Part shown: positions 58,142 through 64,000 of the stretch, piece after piece | Numbering within the stretch: the stretch's first letter is position 1 | Layout of the letters: the number at the start of each line of letters is the position of its first letter | Assembly (NCBI GenBank): GCA_944320285.1 | Contig: CALUGX010000126.1 | Span: 1-64,000, forward strand | Direction: 5' to 3' | DNA length: 64,000 bases | Source of the DNA: an uncultured Prevotella sp. | GTDB taxonomy: Bacteria; Bacteroidota; Bacteroidia; Bacteroidales; Bacteroidaceae | Translations under genes and position numbers: made by a program | Notes under the pieces: model-generated | The model's database searches: none | The model's input: the letters and a program-made list of their open reading frames with translations, nothing else | Told to the model about the DNA's origin: nothing

Positions 58142-58177
58142 CTTGCAAAAGTAAACATTTTAGACTATATTTGCAAG
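58142..58177. promoter_or_regulatory. Mirror-symmetric divergent promoters of menA and the HD gene
   Basis: Plus: CTTG (58142-58145), 20 nt, TATATTTG (58166-58173). Minus: CTTG (58177-58174), 20 nt, TACTTTTG (58153-58146). Each -33 abuts the other's -7 within TCTTGCAAA ... TTTGCAAGA, so the two promoters face each other over the same 36 bp and must compete. Confidence 0.7.
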
Positions 58178-58244
58178 AAAATGGTAAAGTAGAACCATAC
58201 GCTAAACCTGATTTATCAAAACCACTTTATAAACACCAATAATT

Positions 58245-58883
58245 ATGTTTGACAACAAAGTCAATTTAGACCTAATGATGTATGTCGAGACAGAAATCCT
58301 GCCACGTTACTCAAACTTTGACAAAGCTCACGGCTTGCCTCATGTGACAGGCGTCATAAGGCGTTCTATAAAATTAGCTCAGACAATTGGTGCAGATGTG
58401 AATATGTCGTATGCGATAGCAGCATACCATGATTTAGGACTCGAAGGGCCTCGTGCCATCCATCATGTCACAGGAGGGAAGATTTTGGCTGCCGATACAC
58501 GTCTCAATAAATGGTTTTCACGCGAGCAAATCAAGATTATGAAGGAAGCTGTAGAAGATCATAGGGCATCTGCCTCACACTCTCCAAGAAGTATTTACGG
58601 GAAGATTGTAGCTGAGGCTGATCGTGATCTCATTCCTGAAAACGTATTCCGCAGAACTATTCAATTCGGGCTTGATCACTATCCGGGAAAAAGCAAAAAC
58701 GAGCAATGGGCAAGATTCATTGAACATCTTGACAACAAATATTCACAACACGGTTATATCCGCCTATGGGTGCCGGGTTCTGAGAACGAAGCAAACTTGA
58801 AAAAAATAAGAGAGTTGTTGATTGACAAGACTTTGCTAAAAACAATGTTCAACAAAATTTATGATGAGGAAACAAAAGAGTAA
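58245..58883 (+). CDS. HD-domain phosphohydrolase
   Basis: A 212-residue cytoplasmic protein with the HD metal site: His33 (G-L-P-H), His62-Asp63 (A-Y-H-D) and Asp126 (E-A-D-R-D). HD proteins hydrolyse phosphate esters or nucleotides; the substrate here is unknown. Its 3' end overlaps the next gene by 23 nt, suggesting translational coupling. Confidence 0.85.
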   Translation: MFDNKVNLDLMMYVETEILPRYSNFDKAHGLPHVTGVIRRSIKLAQTIGADVNMSYAIAAYHDLGLEGPRAIHHVTGGKILAADTRLNKWFSREQIKIMKEAVEDHRASASHSPRSIYGKIVAEADRDLIPENVFRRTIQFGLDHYPGKSKNEQWARFIEHLDNKYSQHGYIRLWVPGSENEANLKKIRELLIDKTLLKTMFNKIYDEETKE

Positions 58884-59598
58884 CAACACATTTTGTATTT
58901 CGGACAATGTCATTAAAATCTGGGCGATAATTATATTTATTATGTTTCAAGTGCCTTTCATCAACGCACAACCATCAGATAGCATTAGACATGAAGTACT
59001 TCTTGAAACAAATAAAGGTAATATCAGAATTATGCTCTACAATGAAACACCGAGACATCGCGACAATTTCATCAAACTCGTTAAATCTGGATTTTATAAC
59101 GGTTTGTTATTTCATCGTGTGATAATGAGTTTTATGATACAAACAGGTGACAGTGCAAGTCGCCATGCCGTGCCCGGACAATGTTTAGGGGCTTCACCCG
59201 AAAGTTATAAGATACCGGAAGAAATAGATTTTCCTGAATTGTTCCACAAGCGTGGTGCAGTTGCTGCCGCCCGTAAAAGTGATGTTACAAACCCTGAAAA
59301 AGCATCCTCTGCATCACAATTTTATATTGTTTACGGACGTAGATTTAACGATGCTATGTTGAATGAAGCCCAGAATAAACTTGATAAGCAAACAGGAGGC
59401 AAGATAAAACTGACTCCTGAAATAAGGGAAACGTATATGAAACTTGGTGGTGCACCACATCTTGACGGACAATACACGGTTTTCGGAGAAGTAGTTGAAG
59501 GGCTGGACGTTGTTAACGAGATTCAATGGGTTGAAACTGATGAAAATGCACGTCCCAAGGATGACATAAGAATTATACGTGCAACAGTTATAAAATAA
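58861..59598 (+). CDS. Exported peptidyl-prolyl cis-trans isomerase (cyclophilin)
   Basis: A 245-residue cyclophilin-type protein-folding catalyst. A signal peptide or anchor (I-K-I-W-A-I-I-I-F-I-M-F-Q-V, cleavage near N-A-Q) gives periplasmic location. The core has F-H-R-V near residue 81, S-A-S-Q-F-Y-I and Y-T-V-F-G-E-V-V-E-G-L. A ~25-residue insert (about 165-190) occurs between core strands, as in other Bacteroidetes family members. It overlaps the HD gene by 23 nt. Confidence 0.92.
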   Translation: MMRKQKSNNTFCISDNVIKIWAIIIFIMFQVPFINAQPSDSIRHEVLLETNKGNIRIMLYNETPRHRDNFIKLVKSGFYNGLLFHRVIMSFMIQTGDSASRHAVPGQCLGASPESYKIPEEIDFPELFHKRGAVAAARKSDVTNPEKASSASQFYIVYGRRFNDAMLNEAQNKLDKQTGGKIKLTPEIRETYMKLGGAPHLDGQYTVFGEVVEGLDVVNEIQWVETDENARPKDDIRIIRATVIK

Positions 59599-59868
59599 TC
59601 CCCGTTGGCAGAATTAAAATGAGTAGATAAACATGAGTAAAAAGTTGTACAAGTAGTTGATTCTTTTACTTGGTAGTGTTCGACTCATATGAGTCGGAAA
59701 ATAAGACAGTGATAAATGACTGTTTGATTATAAGCTGCAAGAGTATAGTAGGGAGCGTAAATGTTGTGTTAGATATGCCATATACCGAATTTTATTATAA
59801 TTTGTGACTTTTTGCCTTCAATGCAAAAAAATAGTGTTGAAAAATAAGGCCGTATGGATAATTATACG
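59599..59868. other. Gene-free stretch with a 16-bp palindrome
   Basis: No supported gene. CGACTCATATGAGTCG (59681-59696) is a perfect 16-bp palindrome without spacer, the form of a small operator or a restriction-type site. Otherwise A/T-rich. Confidence 0.4.
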
Positions 59869-59876
59869 TATATTTG
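59869..59876 (+). promoter_or_regulatory. -7 element of the dispanin-DUF2752-TM2 cluster
   Basis: TATATTTG followed by C, with no -33 at the usual distance. It would give a leader of about 50 nt before the ATG at 59936. Confidence 0.45.
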
Positions 59877-59935
59877 CAATACTAATCATGGCGGAATCTT
59901 CGACAACGGTTGCCGCTTTATAAAATTAAGTAATC

Positions 59936-60217
59936 ATGGAAAACTACAATTCAAATCAAGAACCACTGCCATAGAAACCGAATAACTATCTGGCTTTAGC
60001 TATCGTGACAACAATTTTGTGCTGCCTTCCTTTCGGCATTGTGGCCATTGTAAAGGCGTCCAAAGTGAACTCGCTGTACCTCATGAAGGAGTATGAACTC
60101 GCAGAAAAGGCTTCGGCTGATGCGAAAAAATGGTGTGTTATTGGCATAGTGTGCGGCTTAGTCGTAGGCATAATATACGTCATCATTTACGGTGCTGCGT
60201 TGCTGGCGCAAATGTGA
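59936..60217 (+). pseudogene. Dispanin (CD225)-like small membrane protein interrupted by an in-frame TAG
   Basis: Read from ATG 59936, codons 1-12 (M-E-N-Y-N-S-N-Q-E-P-L-P) are followed by TAG (59972-59974), then K-P-N-N-Y-L-A-L-A-I-V-T-T-I-L-C-C-L-P-F-G and so on to the TGA at 60215. The whole fits a 93-residue dispanin: Pro/Gln-rich N-terminus, C-C-L-P-F-G-I-V-A-I-V first membrane segment, and a second one near 70-88. The TAG stands where a CAG (Gln) would be usual. Translation could restart at GTG 60005, but that cuts into the first membrane segment. Sequence error, decay or readthrough are all possible. Confidence 0.7.
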
Positions 60218-60230
60218 TAATAGTTTTACT

Positions 60231-60605
60231 GTGTTGAGGCTGCGTGTTCTGGTGATTGCGGTAGTGGCAGCCGTGGCTGTCGGCCTTTATTTTCTTGATC
60301 CGTCGCAGTATATCTTCATGCCTAAATGTCCGTTTAAGCTGCTTACAGGGCTTAGTTGTCCTGGGTGTGGTGCACAACGTGCGTTGCACGCTTTGTTACA
60401 TGGTAATGTTGTAGCTGCGGTGAGATATAATTGGTTTTTAGTATATGCCGTACCGTATGCTACAGCTCTCGTCATGCAGCGACTGGCTTTTACAGGCGAG
60501 CTACAGCGCAGGTTGGGCGATATTCTCGAATGCAGGTGGCTTGTCAACTTTTATCTCGTAGCGTTCTGCGTATGGTTTGTCGTGAGGAACATTTGGGAAA
60601 TTTGA
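60231..60605 (+). CDS. DUF2752-family membrane protein
   Basis: A 124-residue protein with three hydrophobic segments and the DUF2752 core C-P-F-K-L-L-T-G-L-S-C-P-G-C-G-A-Q-R-A-L-H-A-L-L-H, whose three conserved cysteines and following basic residues define the family. Function is unknown. The likely start is GTG 60231, just after the dispanin stop; an upstream GTG at 60192 would overlap that gene. It is the second gene of a cluster with dispanin and TM2 proteins, a combination that recurs in Bacteroidetes. Confidence 0.82.
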   Translation: MLRLRVLVIAVVAAVAVGLYFLDPSQYIFMPKCPFKLLTGLSCPGCGAQRALHALLHGNVVAAVRYNWFLVYAVPYATALVMQRLAFTGELQRRLGDILECRWLVNFYLVAFCVWFVVRNIWEI

Positions 60606-60639
60606 CTTGAAGCGTTTTTATCTTAACAATAGATTGCTT

Positions 60640-60975
60640 ATGGACGATGACAGGATAAATCGGATTTTTCTAATTCATAGTCATAAATTGCCGCCTGAAA
60701 GTCTTGGCTTCATAAGGGAGCGTTTACGACTGTGTAATGATGAAAGTCGTGTCAAGTTCGTGTTGTCGCAATTTAAAGACCCGGAATTGGCTTTGATTTT
60801 TTCAATATTTTTTGGTTGGTTAGGTATAGACAGGTTTTATATAGACTCGGTCGGTATAGGTATAGGTAAGTTACTGACGTGCGGGGGTGCATCTTTATGG
60901 TGGCTTATAGACTGTTTCATTATAATGGACGCCACCCGCCAGAAAAATCTTGATGCGTTGCTTGCTGTGTTGTAG
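60640..60975 (+). CDS. TM2-domain protein
   Basis: About 111 residues from ATG 60640. An N-terminal ~50-residue helical cytosolic part precedes a TM2 domain: two membrane segments with G-W-L-G-I-D-R-F-Y-I in the first, and W-W-L-I-D-C-F near the second. TM2 proteins are small membrane proteins of unknown function, often beside DUF2752 and dispanin genes. A TTG start at 60607 would add 11 residues. Confidence 0.83.
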   Translation: MDDDRINRIFLIHSHKLPPESLGFIRERLRLCNDESRVKFVLSQFKDPELALIFSIFFGWLGIDRFYIDSVGIGIGKLLTCGGASLWWLIDCFIIMDATRQKNLDALLAVL

Positions 60976-61119
60976 CTTACGCAAAGGGGTGTTTTTTGCT
61001 TACATGAAGGAGTGAATGTAGGAGGCTTTTGTTTGTTGGCATATAGGATTTGATTGCTTGCCGGTAAATATTTTACTGTTAAGCACATAGGTGTATTATT
61101 TATTTACGATTATTTTTAT

Positions 61120-61150
61120 TTTGCTTTTCGACCGATTTGCATTACCTTTG
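61120..61150 (+). promoter_or_regulatory. Promoter of the DMP19-like gene
   Basis: TTTG (61120-61123), 19-nt spacer, TACCTTTG (61143-61150) then C: a consensus match, about 75 nt before the ATG. Confidence 0.75.
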
Positions 61151-61226
61151 CATTCAATTTCGTATAGTGTAGATATTCTTAAAAAATGCCACTGGTTGTA
61201 TGTAGGCATTAATGAAATGAAATATT

Positions 61227-61733
61227 ATGAACAAAGTTATTATAGCCGATGCAAAAGTACGTGAGGCTGTAGCAGTAGGGCTTGACGAATTTGTCAATTT
61301 GTTTGCCGGCGCAGTGATAGATAGTGTGGGCGGGGAACTTAACGGAGAGACTATGGGACTGCTTAATGCTGACCAGATAACGCTTGTGGCATTTAAGTAT
61401 CTGCATGATGAAGTTATGGACGGCGGTTTTGTACAGCTTATTTATAACGGTTTCGGCCCCTTCATTTTCTTTAATCCGTTTGCCAAGGCCGTGAGAGCAT
61501 GGGGGCTTGATGATTTGGCGGCACTTGTGAACAAGGCCGGCAAGTTGTTCCGCAAATATGGGCGTGACATACAGCGCGATTGCAGCGATGAGGAGTTCAT
61601 GGCGATGTTTGAACAATACCAGGAGTTTGACGACCTTGATGATAATTTTGTGGAGAATGAGGAACGTTGGGTTGAAGAAGTGGCAAGATACATTGACGGC
61701 CATCTGGACAGCTTTGCGGAAATAACTGAATGA
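61227..61733 (+). CDS. DMP19-like (DUF4375) protein
   Basis: A 168-residue cytoplasmic acidic protein. The central L-H-D-E-V-M-D-G-G-F-V-Q-L-I-Y-N (about 59-74), followed by an A-W-G-L-D-D helix, matches the DMP19/DUF4375 family. One member from Neisseria is described as a DNA-mimic protein, but family members vary. Net negative charge, especially in the last 50 residues (D-D-L-D-D-N, E-N-E-E), is compatible with that idea but does not prove it. It stands alone with its own promoter. Confidence 0.72.
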   Translation: MNKVIIADAKVREAVAVGLDEFVNLFAGAVIDSVGGELNGETMGLLNADQITLVAFKYLHDEVMDGGFVQLIYNGFGPFIFFNPFAKAVRAWGLDDLAALVNKAGKLFRKYGRDIQRDCSDEEFMAMFEQYQEFDDLDDNFVENEERWVEEVARYIDGHLDSFAEITE

Positions 61734-61820
61734 TGAAAAATATAAAGAAGGGCACAGATGATTGAAAGACAGTTGCCGTAGATAGATACGGGCGTTGACG
61801 CCTTAAATTACGATAGGGAA

Positions 61821-62300
61821 ATGAATAAGGAAGAAGAGCTGATAAGGAAGAAAAGTCCGGTAAACATACGCAATAAGAAAGCCTCATTTGAGTATTTCTT
61901 TGTTGAGACGTACACGGCGGGCATAGTGCTTACAGGAACAGAGATCAAGTCTATCCGCCAAGGCAAAGCCTCGCTGGTAGACAGCTATTGCTATATACAC
62001 AATGGTGAAGTATGGGTGAAGGGTATGAACATTTCGCCGTATTTCTTCGGCTCGTACAACAACCACGAGGCGAAGCGAGATCGCAAGTTACTGCTCACCA
62101 AGCGCGAGATACATAAATTGCAGGAGGCCACGAAGCAGGTAGGTTTCACCATTGTCCCCATACTTGTCTTTATTGATGCCAAGGGCCACGCGAAGGTTGA
62201 TATTGCCCTCGCTAAAGGTAAGAAGGAATATGACAAACGGCAGACCCTGAAAGAGAAAGAAGACCGTCGCGAGATGGATCGTGCAATGAAGCATTATTAA
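61821..62300 (+). CDS. smpB: SsrA-binding protein SmpB
   Basis: Partner of tmRNA in ribosome rescue. The 159-residue OB-fold protein has [17 protein letters not shown] and the basic tail [10 protein letters not shown], all diagnostic. The tmRNA gene is not visible in the window. The start M-N-K-E-E-E is 87 nt after the DMP19-like gene. Confidence 0.97.
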   Translation: MNKEEELIRKKSPVNIRNKKASFEYFFVETYTAGIVLTGTEIKSIRQGKASLVDSYCYIHNGEVWVKGMNISPYFFGSYNNHEAKRDRKLLLTKREIHKLQEATKQVGFTIVPILVFIDAKGHAKVDIALAKGKKEYDKRQTLKEKEDRREMDRAMKHY

Positions 62301-62379
62301 TTTGTTTAATGAAAGAAAGCATTTTTAGGGAAGGAGTAAGTAGATGTGCTTAATTTTTACATCATAACAGTAAAGCAAA

Positions 62380-63003
62380 ATGATAAAAAACATAATATTT
62401 GATCTTGGCGGCGTTATCATGACAATAGACCAAAACGAGGCGTTGCGCCGCTTTAAGGAATTAGGAGTGGCAGACATAGAGAGCAGGCTCGACCCTTACA
62501 CGCAGACCGGCATATTTGGCGACGTTGAGAAAGGCAAGATTACGGCGGAGGAGTTTCGCGTGTCACTAAGCCGCATTGTAGGGCGTACGCTGTCCTTCGA
62601 TGAGTGTAAATACGGTTGGCTTGGTTATCGTAAAGAAGTGCCACAACGTAATCTTGACGTGCTGAAACGGTTGCGTGGTAATGGGTATCGCCTGATACTT
62701 TTGTCAAACACAAATCCGTTTATGATGAGTTGGGCTTTGACTAAAGACTTTGACGGCGGTAATGGTTCACTTGAGGACTATTTCGATGCTCTTTATCTTA
62801 GTTTCCGTCTTGGCGTGATGAAACCAAATCTGAGATTTTTTCAAACCGTGACAGACAATGAGCATATCCAGCCCGAAGAATCTTTGTTCGTAGACGACGG
62901 ACCTCGCAATGTAGAGGCTGCCCGTCGGTTAGGCTTCAATACGATGTGCCCTGTGAACGGTGAAGACTGGACAGAAAAACTGATGGAGATGCTATCAAAA
63001 TAA
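62380..63003 (+). CDS. HAD-family hydrolase
   Basis: A 207-residue haloacid-dehalogenase-type phosphatase. Motif I is F-D-L-G-G-V-I (D-L-G variant, as in epoxide-hydrolase-N/YihX-like members), motif II L-L-S-N-T-N, and the motif III/IV region K-P-N ... F-V-D-D-G. The helical cap is between motifs I and II. The substrate is probably a small phosphorylated metabolite. It is a single gene between smpB and map. Confidence 0.88.
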   Translation: MIKNIIFDLGGVIMTIDQNEALRRFKELGVADIESRLDPYTQTGIFGDVEKGKITAEEFRVSLSRIVGRTLSFDECKYGWLGYRKEVPQRNLDVLKRLRGNGYRLILLSNTNPFMMSWALTKDFDGGNGSLEDYFDALYLSFRLGVMKPNLRFFQTVTDNEHIQPEESLFVDDGPRNVEAARRLGFNTMCPVNGEDWTEKLMEMLSK

Positions 63004-63039
63004 AAAGTGAAATCAATGTGCAGTTTACAATAAAATTTG

Positions 63040-63047
63040 TAATTTTG
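63040..63047 (+). promoter_or_regulatory. -7 element of map
   Basis: TAATTTTG followed by CAC, 27 nt before the ATG; no good -33 box. Confidence 0.5.
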
Positions 63048-63073
63048 CACATCGTTATATATGTTGTAAAACA

Positions 63074-63934
63074 ATGTTTAAGAAGAAAAGAAGATGGCAT
63101 ACACTGCCGGGACAGCCGCTTACCGAAATGGACAAGCAGGTAATGTACTGGGAGAACAAGGGAAAGCTTGTGCCTACACGCGACTTGATAAAGACCCCTG
63201 AACAGATAGAGGGAATACGCAAGAGTGGAGTAGTAAATAGCGGCGTTTTAGACGAAGTGGCCGCACACATACACGCAGGAATGAACACGGCTGAGATAGA
63301 CAAGATATGTTATGATTATTGTACGGCACATGGTGCTGTTCCTGCTTGTTTGAATTATGAGGGCTTTCCGAAAAGCGTATGCACAAGCATAAACGAAGTT
63401 GTGTGTCACGGTATACCTAAAGAAACCGACGTTTTGAAGGAAGGCGATATTGTAAACGTTGATTTCACCACTATACTCGATGGTTATTATGCCGACGCTT
63501 CGCGTATGTTTATCATAGGAAAGACGACAGCGGAGAAAGAACAACTCGTGCGCGTGACGAAAGAGTGTCTTGAAATAGGCGCAGAAGCGGCAAAGCCATA
63601 CGGTTTTGTTGGTGATATCGGTCATGCCATACAGAAGCATGCAGATAAATATCATTATGGCATTGTGCGAGATTTATGCGGTCATGGTGTAGGATTGAAT
63701 TTTCACGAAGAGCCGGAGGTGATGCACTTCGGACACAAAGGTACTGGTATGTTGCTTGTGCCGGGTATGGTGTTCACTATAGAGCCGATGATTAATATGG
63801 GCACATGGAAAGTGTTTATAGACGCCGACGATCCATACGGATGGGAGGTGATAACTGGCGATGAGAAACCGAGTGCCCAGTGGGAGCACACATTCCTGAT
63901 GACGGAGCACGGCGTAGAGATCCTATCGGCCTAA
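63074..63934 (+). CDS. map: Methionine aminopeptidase
   Basis: Removes the initiator Met. The 286-residue type I enzyme has a ~40-residue N-terminal extension (basic K-K-K-R-R start). The pita-bread core has metal ligands in V-N-V-D-F, Y-Y-A-D-A-S, G-H-G-V-G and F-T-I-E-P, and a final W-E-H-T-F-L-M-T-E-H-G. The extension is typical of some Bacteroidetes enzymes. tsaD begins 12 nt after its stop, so the two are probably co-transcribed. Confidence 0.95.
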   Translation: MFKKKRRWHTLPGQPLTEMDKQVMYWENKGKLVPTRDLIKTPEQIEGIRKSGVVNSGVLDEVAAHIHAGMNTAEIDKICYDYCTAHGAVPACLNYEGFPKSVCTSINEVVCHGIPKETDVLKEGDIVNVDFTTILDGYYADASRMFIIGKTTAEKEQLVRVTKECLEIGAEAAKPYGFVGDIGHAIQKHADKYHYGIVRDLCGHGVGLNFHEEPEVMHFGHKGTGMLLVPGMVFTIEPMINMGTWKVFIDADDPYGWEVITGDEKPSAQWEHTFLMTEHGVEILSA

Positions 63935-63946
63935 AGAATGCTTGTT

Positions 63947-64000
63947 ATGGAAGACGTATATATATTAGGTATAGAAAGCAGTTGCGACGATACGTCGGCC
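63947..64000 (+). CDS. tsaD: tRNA N6-adenosine threonylcarbamoyltransferase TsaD (5' end only)
   Basis: The first 18 codons read M-E-D-V-Y-I-L-G-I-E-S-S-C-D-D-T-S-A, the unmistakable N-terminus of TsaD (ASKHA fold; I-E-S-S-C-D-D-T motif). The enzyme completes the t6A37 modification of ANN-decoding tRNAs. The gene runs off the right edge. An upstream in-frame ATG at 63938 is a less likely start. Confidence 0.9.
   Translation, partial: MEDVYILGIESSCDDTSA

Noticed and set aside
59936..60217. General TAG recoding as explanation for the amber codon in the dispanin gene
   Set aside because: Normal genes here (for example dinB) end with TAG, so TAG works as a stop codon; a local mutation, error or readthrough is more likely.
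60192..60230. Longer DUF2752 start at GTG 60192
   Set aside because: It would overlap the dispanin coding sequence and add residues outside the family's hydrophobic start; GTG 60231 fits better.

Overview
The window looks like chromosomal core genome of a Bacteroidales bacterium, most likely Prevotellaceae. Evidence from the sequence: moderate GC; promoters that repeatedly fit TTTG - 19 to 21 nt - TAnnTTTG(C), the Bacteroidetes primary-sigma signature; a short 290-residue primary sigma factor; a Rho with a very large N-terminal insertion; a Nudix-type arabinose regulator; and few Shine-Dalgarno sequences. There is no prophage, CRISPR array or intact insertion sequence. Mobile-looking material is limited to one short MITE-like element and a family of intergenic palindromes.

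Layout. 1-8000 (+): small AraC-type HTH protein, dipeptidyl peptidase III, AlkD-like repair protein, Fur-family regulator, purA, hisS, and an exported rhamnogalacturonan acetylesterase with a pectinesterase-like C-terminal stub. 8150-10510 (+): a full AraC regulator followed by a short-chain dehydrogenase and a hexapeptide acetyltransferase; both promoters carry the same element. 10574-15477 (-): tRNA-Arg(TCT), rho, uup, engB. 16292-18889 (+): dinB and pyk. 18963-29781 (-): rpiB and tkt, then the L-arabinose cluster araB, araA, araD, araR, an SSS symporter and a lipoprotein mutarotase. 30289-32555 (-): galK with a cytoplasmic mutarotase. 32656-37555 (-): folC, dnaJ, grpE and a YbiT-like ABC-F protein. 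38497-41736 (-): hisGDC without hisB. 41866-45200 (+): lytic transglycosylase lipoprotein and a helix-hairpin-helix outer-membrane barrel. 45281-47171 (-): rpoD and ispE. 47312 (+): dnaB. 49290-50972 (-): GHL10 glycosidase. 51125-56026 (+): small OMP, nadC, M23 peptidase, C69 peptidase. 56493-58095 (-): secreted hypothetical protein and menA. 58245-64000 (+): HD hydrolase, cyclophilin, a three-gene small-membrane-protein cluster (dispanin with an in-frame amber codon, DUF2752, TM2), DMP19-like protein, smpB, HAD hydrolase, map and the start of tsaD.

How the genes work together. The arabinose genes import L-arabinose, interconvert its anomers and turn it into D-xylulose-5-phosphate; the adjacent tkt-rpiB operon feeds that into the pentose phosphate pathway, and pyk lies next to it. 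galK-galM handle galactose. Most other genes are housekeeping (translation, chaperones, replication helicase, isoprenoid, menaquinone, NAD, histidine and purine synthesis).

Most worth a second look: the shared promoter element before the AraC gene and the SDR operon, the intergenic palindrome family, the MITE-like element, the amber-interrupted dispanin cluster, the mirror-image divergent promoters, and the CE12/CE8 stub fusion. I found no clearly complete new defence or mobile system.
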